Below the pieces are notes generated by a model. It ran no database searches and was not told where the DNA came from. It worked only from the letters and a program-made list of their open reading frames with translations. DNA of 64,000 nt from Paludibacteraceae bacterium (GTDB lineage Bacteria; Bacteroidota; Bacteroidia; Bacteroidales; Paludibacteraceae). The DNA lies in assembly GCA_017479885.1 (NCBI GenBank), contig JAFVBR010000025.1, forward strand, positions 119,279 through 183,278. The letters are read 5' to 3'. Position numbers and translations under genes: made by a program. The stretch's first letter is position 1. Each line of letters opens with the position of its first letter. This document shows positions 29,409 to 38,289 of the stretch, piece after piece.

Positions 29409-31780
29409 AACAAAAGCGATGCTATCTGATAGAAACCGAAACTGACGAGCCACGCGAGCAGAGTGTTATACAAAGCACTGAACCACATCCACTTTTTGCC
29501 TATCTCCTGCCTGATAGTGGCAAGGGTGGAAATACAGGGGAAATAGAGCAGGATGAACAGCATCATGGCAAAGGCGGCAACAGGTGAATAGACATTGTTA
29601 CCGTCAGCATCTTTCACACTCTGCAGCTTCTGTGCAAGCGGGAGATTGTTGTCTTCCGTATCTTCCTCCACCTCGTAGAGCACAGCCATAGACGAGGCTA
29701 TGACCTCCTTGGCACTCGCTCCGGCTATCAGACTCACTCCTGCACGCCACTCCATTCCCAACGGACGGAATACAGGTTCGATAGCATGTCCCATCTTGCC
29801 GAGATATGACTGCTCCAACTGCTCTTTTCGGCTGTCTGTTTCAGAACGCGGGAAATAGCCCAATGCCCAGATGATGACCGAGGCAAGCAGCACAACGGTG
29901 CTGACGCGCTTCAGCCACTCGCTTGTCTTGTCCCAAGTGTGGATAGCGGCATTGCGCAAGGTAGGGATGCGGTAAGGCGGCAGCTCCATAACAAAGGGGT
30001 TAGCCTGCTTCTTGAAGTGCACCTTGCTCAGCAGAAGCGACGTCAGAATGGCAAATACCAGTCCTATCAAATAGATACTGAGCAGGACAAGTGCTTGATG
30101 AGAAGGGAAGAACGCCGCCACGAGCAGCATATATACCGGCAGACGTGCCGAGCAGGAGATGAAGGGCACGGTGAGAATGGTTAGTATTCTGTCTCTCGGG
30201 TTCTCAAGTGTACGTGCGGCAAGCACAGCGGGCACAGAGCATCCGAAACCAATGATATATGGTATGAACGACTTGCCGTGCAGACCCATGCGATGCATGA
30301 GTTTGTCCATGATGAACGCGGCACGCGCCATGTAGCCGGTGTCTTCAAGCACGGAGATAAAGAGGAAGAGAATGAGTATCTGCGGCAGGAATACGAGCAC
30401 TGCACCTGCACCTGCAAGCACACCGTCAACCAGCAGGTCGGCAAGTATGCCCTCCGGCATCACTCCCCTCAGCCACTCGCCCAGCATGTCTATTCCTGTC
30501 TCAAGCCACTCCTGCGGGTAGGCACCGAGCACGAAGGTCACTTCAAACATCAGAAAGAGAAAGAAGAAAAGAATGGGGAATCCCATCCAACGGTTGGTGA
30601 GCACCTTGTCGAGAGCATAGCCCAACTGCTGCTTCTGTCTTTTGTTTGCCGGGGTGAGTGTTTCAGACAGAGCTCCGCGAATGAAACCGAAGCGGAGGTC
30701 GGAGATGACGGAAGTGATGTCTTCGTCGTACTCTTTTTCAAACTTGTCCTTATATCCGTCTGCCGTGGCGAATATGGTCTTTGAATTTGGCAGTTCTGCA
30801 ACACGTGAACGAACCGTCTGGTCGCCGGCTATCAATTTGAGTGCCACATATCGGGGGTGATAAATGGTGCTTATGTTTTCTTTGTTGAGCAGTGTTTTAA
30901 TGTCCTCTATCGCCTTCTCCATCTCACTCCCGTAGTTGATATGTATGTGTTTTGTCACATCCGCCTTGCCTTCATAGACCTGCACTATTGCCTCCAGCAC
31001 GTTCTCTATACCCCAACCGGTGCGTGCAATGACGGGTACGACAGGGAATCCGAGCAGTCTGCCCAATGCCTCGTGGTCAAGTTTGTCACCCGAGTTCTGC
31101 AACTCGTCATACATATTAAGTGCCATGACCATGGGGTGGTTGCGGTCGATGAGTTGTGTAGTGAGCAGCATGTTGCGCTCCAGATTGCCCGCATTCACTA
31201 TATTGAGCACAATATCGAGATTATGATTGTCAAGGAAATCGCGCACATACAACTCGTCAGGCGAATATTCGGTAAGAGAGTATGTGCCGGGCAGGTCAAC
31301 GAGGTTGATGGTGAAGCCGCGGTGGTGGAAAGTGCCGACCTTGCTGTCAACTGTGACACCTGAGTAGTTGCCCACCTTCTCCCGCATGCCTGTGGCAAAG
31401 TTGAAGAAGCTGGTTTTACCGCAGTTGGGGTTGCCGACAAGGGCGACCGTTATTTCCTTGCCGAGTTGCTCCACCTCCTGACGCACGTGCTCCTCAATGG
31501 TGCCGTGGAAGTCGGCAGTGAGGTCAGGGTGCGCATCTTTGGAGAGTGAGACTACATCAATCTTGGCAGCCTCGGAATGGCGGAGACTGACGTGAGTACC
31601 CATTATCTCATACTCCACGGGGTCGCGGAGCGGAGCATTTTTCAGCACACTGACTATCTCGCCGCGCACGAATCCGAGTTCGAGAATACGATGGCGGAAA
31701 CCGCCGTGCCCGTGCACCTTGACTATCATGCAGCGTTCTCCGGTCTGAATGTCTGCCAATGTGAGTTGTTCTTCTTTCAT
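29405..31780 (-). CDS. feoB: ferrous iron transporter FeoA-FeoB fusion
   Basis: A 791-residue Fe2+ transporter. Residues 1-75 form a FeoA-like SH3 domain (LTLADIQTGERCMIV...), fused to FeoB, a common Bacteroidota arrangement. The G domain has GNPNCGKTS (G1), the GNYSGVTVD (G2) region, DLPGTYSL (G3) and ALNMYDE (G4), then the FeoB membrane domain with Gate motifs and about eight to nine helices. It is followed by the small Cys-rich partner. An AT-rich spacer and a TAATTTTG box lie directly before the start. Confidence 0.95.
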   Translation of the reverse strand: MKEEQLTLADIQTGERCMIVKVHGHGGFRHRILELGFVRGEIVSVLKNAPLRDPVEYEIMGTHVSLRHSEAAKIDVVSLSKDAHPDLTADFHGTIEEHVRQEVEQLGKEITVALVGNPNCGKTSFFNFATGMREKVGNYSGVTVDSKVGTFHHRGFTINLVDLPGTYSLTEYSPDELYVRDFLDNHNLDIVLNIVNAGNLERNMLLTTQLIDRNHPMVMALNMYDELQNSGDKLDHEALGRLLGFPVVPVIARTGWGIENVLEAIVQVYEGKADVTKHIHINYGSEMEKAIEDIKTLLNKENISTIYHPRYVALKLIAGDQTVRSRVAELPNSKTIFATADGYKDKFEKEYDEDITSVISDLRFGFIRGALSETLTPANKRQKQQLGYALDKVLTNRWMGFPILFFFLFLMFEVTFVLGAYPQEWLETGIDMLGEWLRGVMPEGILADLLVDGVLAGAGAVLVFLPQILILFLFISVLEDTGYMARAAFIMDKLMHRMGLHGKSFIPYIIGFGCSVPAVLAARTLENPRDRILTILTVPFISCSARLPVYMLLVAAFFPSHQALVLLSIYLIGLVFAILTSLLLSKVHFKKQANPFVMELPPYRIPTLRNAAIHTWDKTSEWLKRVSTVVLLASVIIWALGYFPRSETDSRKEQLEQSYLGKMGHAIEPVFRPLGMEWRAGVSLIAGASAKEVIASSMAVLYEVEEDTEDNNLPLAQKLQSVKDADGNNVYSPVAAFAMMLFILLYFPCISTLATIRQEIGKKWMWFSALYNTLLAWLVSFGFYQIASLLL

Positions 31781-31784
31781 GCTG

Positions 31785-31792
31785 CAAAATTA
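31785..31792 (-). promoter_or_regulatory. putative -7 box of feoAB, very close to the start codon
   Basis: TAATTTTG on the minus strand ends 4 nt before the feoAB ATG. The -33 match is poor (ATTG at 31813-31816). If used, the transcript would be leaderless or nearly so. Confidence 0.4.
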
Positions 31793-31839
31793 GTGCTTAT
31801 TTTCTGTTGGTGCAATCACCAGTTGTGGTGATTTACGGT

Positions 31840-32364
31840 TTAATAGTAAATCACCATTCCTGCTACTCCGCATAGCAGTATCAGAAAGATAGGGTTCATT
31901 TTGAAAGCGGCGGTGCAAACAAAGACAGCAGCAAACAAAGCGTAACTCCAAAGGTCGATGAAGTTGTCGGCAGTCATGAGTGCGAGTGCTGCGGCAGCAA
32001 TGAGTCCGATGACGACATATCTGAGTGCTCGCATGACTGCTTCGGCATATCTGTTGTTTTTCAGGCGGAGGTATATATTGCACAGTACAAGCATAATAAT
32101 GAGCGAAGGCAGTATGATGGCGAAGGTGGCAACTGCCGCTCCAAGTACGGAGCCTGTACTTGTATAGCCTACGTAAGTTGCGGCATTGATGCCGATAGGT
32201 CCGGGAGTCATCTGCGAGATAGCCACCATGTCGGTAAACTCCTGCGACGTCATCCAACCATAGTGAGCTATCTCAGACTGAATAAGCGACAGTATGGCAT
32301 AGCCTCCTCCAAAACCGAAGAGACCTATTTTGAAGAATGAAAGAAAGAGTTGCAGATAAATCAT
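31840..32364 (-). CDS. chromate-type transporter, second half (ChrA family)
   Basis: A 174-residue short-chain CHR-family membrane protein with the family signature FGFGGGYAILSLI near the N-terminus and MTPGPIGINAATYVGY after it, and about five to six membrane helices. Short CHR proteins act as pairs; this one overlaps its partner's stop by 4 nt. Substrate could be chromate or another oxyanion and is not proven by sequence. Confidence 0.88.
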   Translation of the reverse strand: MIYLQLFLSFFKIGLFGFGGGYAILSLIQSEIAHYGWMTSQEFTDMVAISQMTPGPIGINAATYVGYTSTGSVLGAAVATFAIILPSLIIMLVLCNIYLRLKNNRYAEAVMRALRYVVIGLIAAAALALMTADNFIDLWSYALFAAVFVCTAAFKMNPIFLILLCGVAGMVIYY

Positions 32365-32975
32365 TGCCTGGTCCTCCTTTCTTTTCTGTCTTTAAGGAAA
32401 GTGACGGCAAGAGCGCAGATGATGGTGAAAAGAATGATATAGACCGGTGAGATGTCGAGCAACCAGATGATGAGAGCGGTGCTAACAGGTATCACCAAAA
32501 GAAGCCAACTGACAGCATTCTCACGCTTTTTGTCGGGGTTGTTGTCGGTTTTCATGAGTCCTGCGCTCTTTGCCATTTTTATAAGCGGTGCAGCAATGAG
32601 GGCAACGACGGCAGGTCTGATGCCCTTGAAGGCTGCTTCGATGAGAGGATATTCTTTGTAGCGAGTAAAAACGGCGGCTATGAGAAGTATTATTACGAAC
32701 GAAGGCAATATACTGCCCAGAGTGGTGCAAATCACCCCTTTCCATCCGCGCATTTTGTATCCTACGAAGATAGCAGTATTGACTGCCATGACCCCCGGAG
32801 CAGACTGTGCGAGTGCAAGCATATTGAGGAACTCCTCGGAGTCAATCCATTTTCTGCGGTCCACCACTTCGTCTCTGACGAGGGGAATCATGGCATAGCC
32901 GCCACCAAGGGTGAAAGCGCCAATCTTGAAGAAAGACGCGAACATCTGCCAATATATTTTCGGGGATTCTGACAT
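32361..32975 (-). CDS. chromate-type transporter, first half (ChrA family)
   Basis: A 204-residue CHR-family protein, with TLGGGYAMIPLV and the paired AQSAPGVMAVNTAIFVGY, homologous to the downstream 174-residue partner. The start at 32975 was chosen; the 41 residues before it contain the promoter. A charged tail (KDRKERRTRQ) ends it. The two half-transporters probably assemble with opposite topology. Confidence 0.88.
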   Translation of the reverse strand: MSESPKIYWQMFASFFKIGAFTLGGGYAMIPLVRDEVVDRRKWIDSEEFLNMLALAQSAPGVMAVNTAIFVGYKMRGWKGVICTTLGSILPSFVIILLIAAVFTRYKEYPLIEAAFKGIRPAVVALIAAPLIKMAKSAGLMKTDNNPDKKRENAVSWLLLVIPVSTALIIWLLDISPVYIILFTIICALAVTFLKDRKERRTRQ

Positions 32976-33017
32976 AAAAAACAAAACAAAGCGGTTGGCA
33001 TCAAACCAAACCGCCTG

Positions 33018-33049
33018 CAAAGGTAGTGCTAATATTCGGATTACGCAAA
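33018..33049 (-). promoter_or_regulatory. promoter of the chromate-type transporter pair
   Basis: TACCTTTG (33025 to 33018) and TTTG (33049 to 33046) are spaced by 20 nt on the minus strand, a good Bacteroidota promoter. The leader to the start at 32975 is about 35 nt. Confidence 0.7.
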
Positions 33050-33168
33050 AGAAGATAAAATGTTGCTCAATTATGCGGATAATATCCGCACAGAACAAAC
33101 GCTGAAAGAACGAGCAACTCCAACAGGGATTGCCCGTTCCTTCGCTTGGATTATTTGGGGTTCACAGA

Positions 33169-33214
33169 CATAATCTGTTCTCAACATATATAGCCAGGAA
33201 CAGAACAGATTATG
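33169..33214 (-). terminator. hairpin after the zinc-ribbon gene
   Basis: A perfect 13-bp inverted repeat (CATAATCTGTTCT, 33169-33181, with 33202-33214) has a 20-nt loop. It begins 18 nt past the stop of the zinc-ribbon gene and marks the end of the tubulin-type operon. Confidence 0.6.
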
Positions 33215-33232
33215 GAGAAACAGGGGGACAAA

Positions 33233-33826
33233 CTACTCATCAGGGTGGATGAGGTAATAGACCTGTCCGTCAATTTCGTAGATGTCGTTGTGGCAGTGGA
33301 TGAGTTCCAAACCGCAATAGTCATAACTCTTTCGGTTGATATCATAAATCAGCATATCAGCCGAGACACCAAACGAATCTGCCACCTCACAAACCTGTTG
33401 CTTGGTCAGCTCACGCAAGTTCTGACCAAACACCTCAAACAACGCTGTCTCTGCCTCCGTCCATTGAGGCGGGAGTGCATCGGGATGAACCTCCCGGTGA
33501 TTTACCACTGCGCCGGTCTTGTACTCAGGCAGGCCAACCTCCCCTGTTATACGGGCATAGCGGGCTTGAGACACCATAAAGACAATGACAGAAATGACAA
33601 ATGCCGCCATACCTATGCCGGCAAGAGCCAACGGTACGAGACTCTCGGCAATCAGTGCCAAGATAAAGCCTATGACGGCAACACAGACGGAGACAATAAG
33701 CCATTTCTTGGCGGCTACCATGTTTTGAAAAGCGGGCATTGCTTCTGTTGGTACGACCTGTCGTCCACACTTGGGACAAAACGCCACATTACTTGATATG
33801 CGACGGTTGCAATAAGGACATTTCAT
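33233..33826 (-). CDS. zinc-ribbon membrane protein, unknown function
   Basis: A 197-residue protein with an N-terminal zinc ribbon (Cys3, Cys6, Cys17, Cys20), two membrane helices at about residues 42-62 and 66-88, and a soluble C-terminal region of about 105 residues with no domain I recognise. It is the last gene of the same-strand run that starts with the VWA gene. Its link to the tubulin system is by position only. Confidence 0.72.
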   Translation of the reverse strand: MKCPYCNRRISSNVAFCPKCGRQVVPTEAMPAFQNMVAAKKWLIVSVCVAVIGFILALIAESLVPLALAGIGMAAFVISVIVFMVSQARYARITGEVGLPEYKTGAVVNHREVHPDALPPQWTEAETALFEVFGQNLRELTKQQVCEVADSFGVSADMLIYDINRKSYDYCGLELIHCHNDIYEIDGQVYYLIHPDE

Positions 33827-33892
33827 GAGGAACTTTTATATATAAACATACAATAGAGTCTTTCTATTTATGTTGTTTATCATTATGATTTT

Positions 33893-34531
33893 TTACTCAT
33901 ATAGTTTTGACCATTTTTCTTTAGGTGTGGAGCAACTATAGGTCAGCATTGCGGTAGTGGGAATGAGATACACTGTTGAGAGGATATAAGTTGCCACTTG
34001 CAGGGCTTTATTTATGTCCGTCCCGTATTGAAACTGCATAAACGCCTCAGGTTCTCCTTTGTATAATTCTTCGCAGTCGCTCATAAAAGCATTGTTAAAA
34101 AAGCGATCTACAAGTTCATCATCACAAGCGTATGGATAAAACCAAAGAACGATATTTTCCTTGTTGCCATTGTCGTCCGGCAAATTGACAAATTGTACAA
34201 CTATGGAATTTTGATAGCTAATATCTATCCAACCATATTCCATAAGATTATTCCACAAGTCGGAAAAATACGGAGTGATTATCGTATCCAAATGAAGAAG
34301 CGAAATCAGGTTGGCTTGAGAGGGCGTTTGCTGTACCTCTATTCTCGTCTTCAAGAGGTTGCGTTCGGCGATATTGCTTTGTATAGCTTTCACTAAAAAG
34401 AACAAGGAGATTGGGATGCCGACAACCAAACCAATGACTATACTGTCAAAGGCAATCAGCCCTATCACAGGAATAAAAAGTGAGGCGATAAACCCCAATG
34501 AATAAAGGAGATACTTGTGCGTGTTGGTCAT
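33893..34531 (-). CDS. hypothetical two-helix membrane protein
   Basis: A 212-residue protein not recognised. Two hydrophobic segments occupy residues 8-25 and 28-48, and the remaining 160 residues are soluble and acidic, with a second hydrophobic patch near residues 180-200. An array of 11-bp repeats lies 89-143 nt upstream of its start, suggesting local regulation. Confidence 0.6.
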   Translation of the reverse strand: MTNTHKYLLYSLGFIASLFIPVIGLIAFDSIVIGLVVGIPISLFFLVKAIQSNIAERNLLKTRIEVQQTPSQANLISLLHLDTIITPYFSDLWNNLMEYGWIDISYQNSIVVQFVNLPDDNGNKENIVLWFYPYACDDELVDRFFNNAFMSDCEELYKGEPEAFMQFQYGTDINKALQVATYILSTVYLIPTTAMLTYSCSTPKEKWSKLYE

Positions 34532-34619
34532 AATATTTATGTTTTAGTTATACTCTTGGTTTGCATGGAAACAACAAGGCGGGGAGAATGTTGTGAAGAC
34601 TCACAATACAGTCACAAAG

Positions 34620-34674
34620 TGATACTACGGTGATACTGCGGTGATACTACGGTGAAAGTACGGTGAGAGTACGT
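34620..34674. repeat. five 11-bp tandem repeats
   Basis: Five head-to-tail units, consensus TGATACTACGG, three near-perfect and two diverged (TGAAAGTACGG, TGAGAGTACGT). The 11-bp period is close to one DNA helical turn. The array lies in the 207-nt gap between the DUF4234-like gene and the 212-residue hypothetical gene, where no other feature is seen. Confidence 0.85.
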
Positions 34675-34738
34675 CAGGGATAATATACAAATATTTCATG
34701 TGAACAGCTATTTCACAGTAACAAAAACAAGCTGAATG

Positions 34739-35155
34739 TCAGCCTTTGACATTATAATCGGCATTGATCAGGTTCATTGCCTTCATGCGTTTGTGCACAA
34801 AGATAAACGGTCCTATCAGAATCATTGAGCCAAAAACATTCCACAGCCAGAAATCGCTTGCACCGAAGTCATATTGTATGCCACGACGCAAAAGTTCATT
34901 GTGCATTCTGTCGCAAGTGCGGTGAATCCACACTATCGGGACAATTCCCATTGTCATCCAAGAGAATATGAATGCAATGAGACAATAATGCATGGTGTGT
35001 CTGCCATCGTATTTGCTAATTACAGTGTTGAGTTCTTCAGAGATGTGCGACTCGACCACCAACGGGTATATACCCAAAGTAATCAGACTGAGGAAGAACA
35101 TTTTTGCCAAACCGCGATTGGTACGCAGTTGTAATGTCGGTTTTGTTGTTTCCAT
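34739..35155 (-). CDS. DUF4234-like small membrane protein
   Basis: A 138-residue protein with three membrane helices and the pattern LITLGIYPLV ... TMGIVPIVWIHRTCDRM, resembling DUF4234 proteins. Members commonly sit beside other membrane genes and have no known activity. It is the first gene downstream of the second tubulin-like gene, with a 67-nt gap that holds one copy of the 31-nt repeat. Confidence 0.7.
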   Translation of the reverse strand: METTKPTLQLRTNRGLAKMFFLSLITLGIYPLVVESHISEELNTVISKYDGRHTMHYCLIAFIFSWMTMGIVPIVWIHRTCDRMHNELLRRGIQYDFGASDFWLWNVFGSMILIGPFIFVHKRMKAMNLINADYNVKG

Positions 35156-35176
35156 TGTAACAAATATAAATTATGC

Positions 35177-35207
35177 TCCTGCTCTAACGCCTTCGCAGGT
35201 CTTGGCT
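35177..35207. repeat. 31-nt interspersed repeat, copy 1
   Basis: This 31-nt sequence recurs at 38255-38285 with one mismatch. On the minus strand it contains CCTGC and GCAGG separated by 12 nt, so it can form a small hairpin. It lies in the gap before the DUF4234-like gene. Confidence 0.85.
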
Positions 35208-35222
35208 GTGGTTTCCGTGTTA

Positions 35223-38024
35223 TCAAATATTATAAAACACTTTGTCTATGACATGCATTTCTTCCTCTATCAACTCTTTTGTTTTTAGATATAAGCTATT
35301 GTTTATCATTTCCATTGTCAACGGGCAGCGCGAATATTGAGCAATGTAGTTGTTTTTTACATTTGCATAGAATTCATCTACTGCAGCCACCCCCAGCTCA
35401 ACCATTCGGCGTTCAAACTCCTCTAAATAGTTTTCTATTACATTTTGATTTGTGCGAAAGAGTTCATAGGCTTTATCCCTAAATGGAGTTTGTGTGCTCA
35501 CCCAATGTTTTTTTTGTTCGTCCCTTGATTCTTGTGTATCATTATAATACATATACACACTTTCTTCAAACTTAACAAAGCCGAGCATACAACCAATCAC
35601 CCAGGCTTCAAGCCCTTTATCCCGCGATATAGAGTGTGGATACAAAGAAAAATGTTCCTCTTTCATCGTTTGTTCCAACTGCTCATCAATATAATAAGAG
35701 TACAGATTATTTCGTTCGTATTCCGAACTCATAAGTTCCAAATCTTTGATGGCAAATGCCGGTATAGGTCGTTTCTGACGATAGATAATAATCCTGTCGT
35801 GTAATCCTGTCGGTACCACATTGGCATGGTCTGCACTGATAATCTCTGTGTAATATTCGCCACGTGTCAAGCGGTTTGTCTTAACATCAGGAACACAGAT
35901 ATAGAACATCTCTTCTATTCCGACAGGCATACCGTAAGAGATTTTGTAACCGCCATCTGTAATCTGCAATAATGGCTTTGAACGGTTGAATGCACGACGG
36001 GCAACATTCTCAAAGTCATTTGCCGACATACTATCAAGCATAGTATCAATATCTTCTGACAAGATAGTCTTATATTGTTTAAGAGAGAATGTGTATTGTT
36101 CAAGTGCCTTTTTCAAAGTTTCCTGACTATTATTGTCATAAATGCTTTGAGTGGGCAGCAAATATATAAATTCGCTTAAGGGTATTTCCCTTTCGCTTGC
36201 TTCAATCTTTCTCAAGCGCTCATCAGTAAGGTCGAATTCAACAACATGATTCTTGCCGCAACGATTCTTTATCTGCTGTATTTCAAGATCGTTGTTGTCT
36301 TTTATCGCACTCAACTTCCTTACATTTTCCTCAACTTGTGCAGTTTCTTTGTTAAGATATCCTATAAGCAGCGAGTAGAACGACTGTGCGTATGCGCGAT
36401 GCTTTACCTCGATGCGTGCAGTAAGGCAGTCTTGTACATTACTGCAAATATCGGTCAAATAATTCTTGGTTTTGCTGTGGAACATACCCTTTGACAGGTA
36501 TATACGCAGGTTTTCTATTCGGCTTTGCAATTCGGCATCAGTATTTTGTTTGTCTGCTTCCCACTGCTTCTGCTCTTCTATCATCTCTTGCAGGAAGATG
36601 TTTTCTATTTGTGATTTAACCTCTTTCAAAAATTCATTTGCCAATCCTATAGATTTATACTCATTTGCTAATTCTTTTACTTTCTCTGTAAGACGTGTGG
36701 AAACCATAGCAAAAAAATCTTCGACGGTCTTCTCCCAATCGCTGTTAGACGGCTCAAAGGCGGTGTAGTATTGTTCTACTTTATTGTTGATTTTCTGCTC
36801 TACATTGCGTCTGTCAAAATCTTTATCAGTTATGTTGAAACCTGCAATTTGCGACATGTCATACAAATGATCTATCACATCGTCTTTTTCGTGTTCTGCA
36901 ATCCTTACATTATTTATCCAGTTATTAGCAAGGTCTTTGACATCTTCCGATTCCGAAAGCAGCTGACTGATAATTTTGTTCTGCATCTTCAGTGCATATA
37001 CTTTTGCCACTGACTTGCCATTAAAAACAACAGAAGATATTCCCATTGCAGTTACCCATGCTTTTTTGTCCTCGATATCAAAGACATTCATTATAATATC
37101 TCTCTTGATGATATCCCCGATACTCATATTATATCCTATTTCTGTAAACAACATGAGAGCATTAGATAGAGTATCCGTCAATTCACTCAATGATTTCAGA
37201 CAGACGTTTTCTGAAATTTCATTGTCAATAAGCGAAACGCTATCAAAAGGAGGAATACACGTATCTGTTTGCATCCCCGGGAGTTTAACAGGATGTTCGC
37301 ATGAAGGTAGACACATATAATAGTCCAACTCACGAAGTGCTGCATAGGTGTTTTTGAAAAAACGACTTTTTTCAGGGGGTGTCATTATCCCTTGTATGAA
37401 TACGCCGGGCATTACTGCATATCCATTGAGAGTTATATCCATACACATTTCCAGTGCTATTTCTCGCAATAAATACGCCATATCAAGGAAGATACCGCTT
37501 CCTGTTCCCCCGCAAAGAGAAAAGACAATATGCACTTCTATTCTTCCAAGACCGTAATCGTCTCCTATAACATCCACAACATTCTCTGAATCATCGAGAG
37601 TTGATTGACAAATATCAAAAATGACTGTCCGTAACAAATTTTTCAGATGCTCACGGTGATACATAAATGCCAATTGTGCACTCGAACGAAGCACTGAAAT
37701 TTTATTCAAAGCAGATGATGGCAAATCTGTCAAATTAGTCACAGGCATCCATTTCATCTCATGTTTATAGTGATTGTAATACTCTCTCGGATTCTGTACA
37801 CCAATAAAACAGCTTTCACGCAGGCTCAATTCCACAGAATCGTTAGTATATGTTGTCTCTTGAAGAGAAAACATATATTCATCTGTATCAACCCCAAGAA
37901 AGGCTAACATAGGAGGTACTTCTTCAAATTGATTAACAAACAATGCCTTGGTCTTTAAGATTGTTCTAATACCAGTGCCCCCGAGACCAATAAACAGACT
38001 GCGTCTAAGTCTTTGTTTTCCCAT
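35223..38024 (-). CDS. tubulin/FtsZ-like GTPase-fold protein B (Tubulin_2 type)
   Basis: A 933-residue protein whose first part shows tubulin-superfamily nucleotide-binding motifs: IGLGGTG at residues 12-18, then GGTGSG at 172-177 inside IVFSLCGGTGSGIFLD. That match fits the Tubulin_2 family, a tubulin-like family of unknown function. The middle, about residues 400-650, is charged and helical with coiled-coil character, and the C-terminus is conserved with the paralogue at 45022-47814 (LHDRIIIYRQ, PAFAIKDLEL). There is no signal peptide, so it is cytoplasmic. It is separated by seven genes from its paralogue in the same unit. Filament formation is inferred, not shown. Confidence 0.85.
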   Translation of the reverse strand: MGKQRLRRSLFIGLGGTGIRTILKTKALFVNQFEEVPPMLAFLGVDTDEYMFSLQETTYTNDSVELSLRESCFIGVQNPREYYNHYKHEMKWMPVTNLTDLPSSALNKISVLRSSAQLAFMYHREHLKNLLRTVIFDICQSTLDDSENVVDVIGDDYGLGRIEVHIVFSLCGGTGSGIFLDMAYLLREIALEMCMDITLNGYAVMPGVFIQGIMTPPEKSRFFKNTYAALRELDYYMCLPSCEHPVKLPGMQTDTCIPPFDSVSLIDNEISENVCLKSLSELTDTLSNALMLFTEIGYNMSIGDIIKRDIIMNVFDIEDKKAWVTAMGISSVVFNGKSVAKVYALKMQNKIISQLLSESEDVKDLANNWINNVRIAEHEKDDVIDHLYDMSQIAGFNITDKDFDRRNVEQKINNKVEQYYTAFEPSNSDWEKTVEDFFAMVSTRLTEKVKELANEYKSIGLANEFLKEVKSQIENIFLQEMIEEQKQWEADKQNTDAELQSRIENLRIYLSKGMFHSKTKNYLTDICSNVQDCLTARIEVKHRAYAQSFYSLLIGYLNKETAQVEENVRKLSAIKDNNDLEIQQIKNRCGKNHVVEFDLTDERLRKIEASEREIPLSEFIYLLPTQSIYDNNSQETLKKALEQYTFSLKQYKTILSEDIDTMLDSMSANDFENVARRAFNRSKPLLQITDGGYKISYGMPVGIEEMFYICVPDVKTNRLTRGEYYTEIISADHANVVPTGLHDRIIIYRQKRPIPAFAIKDLELMSSEYERNNLYSYYIDEQLEQTMKEEHFSLYPHSISRDKGLEAWVIGCMLGFVKFEESVYMYYNDTQESRDEQKKHWVSTQTPFRDKAYELFRTNQNVIENYLEEFERRMVELGVAAVDEFYANVKNNYIAQYSRCPLTMEMINNSLYLKTKELIEEEMHVIDKVFYNI

Positions 38025-38047
38025 AAAACAAACAGATAACGATTAAA

Positions 38048-38239
38048 TCAAAAAATAAATGCCGCTATTATAAAGAACAGACTTCCTATGATATACATAA
38101 TTCCTGATTTTCTCATTTTGCGCTTTGTTTCTTCGTCCGGATAGTTCTTGCAAAGAAATACAATTCCCGCAATGAGCATGATGACCGCTCCGATAATCAT
38201 CAGAATGCTACCGATGTTTTTTAATGCCAACCAATCCAT
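38048..38239 (-). CDS. small two-helix membrane protein
   Basis: A 63-residue protein with two hydrophobic helices (about 9-29 and 46-62) joined by a charged turn (NYPDEETKRKMRK). Not recognised. It starts 50 nt after the TPM gene, with the second copy of the 31-nt repeat just before it, and 23 nt before the tubulin-like gene B. Confidence 0.65.
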   Translation of the reverse strand: MDWLALKNIGSILMIIGAVIMLIAGIVFLCKNYPDEETKRKMRKSGIMYIIGSLFFIIAAFIF

Positions 38240-38254
38240 ATTTGTTCTTTTTAT

Positions 38255-38285
38255 TCCTGCTCTTACGCCTTCGCAGGTCTTGGCT
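38255..38285. repeat. 31-nt interspersed repeat, copy 2
   Basis: Differs from the copy at 35177-35207 at one of 31 positions. It fills most of the gap between the TPM gene stop and the 63-residue membrane protein start. Confidence 0.85.
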
Positions 38286-38289
38286 ATAA

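Noticed and set aside
29405-29453. Longer start at 29453 for the small Cys-rich gene
   Set aside because: It adds 15 residues overlapping feoB, and the family protein begins at the MIQEV start that overlaps the feoB stop by 4 nt.
34620-34674. CRISPR array
   Set aside because: The 11-bp units have no spacers between them, and no cas genes are present.
35161-35168. TATATTTG box before the DUF4234-like gene as an internal promoter
   Set aside because: It lies 6 nt from the ATG and no TTTG is found at the right distance, so it is probably a chance match.
35178-35222. Reading the 31-nt repeat as the C-terminus of tubulin-like B
   Set aside because: The TGA that ends the gene lies before the repeat, and only a different frame reads through; the second copy of the repeat is in another frame context, so it is not coding.
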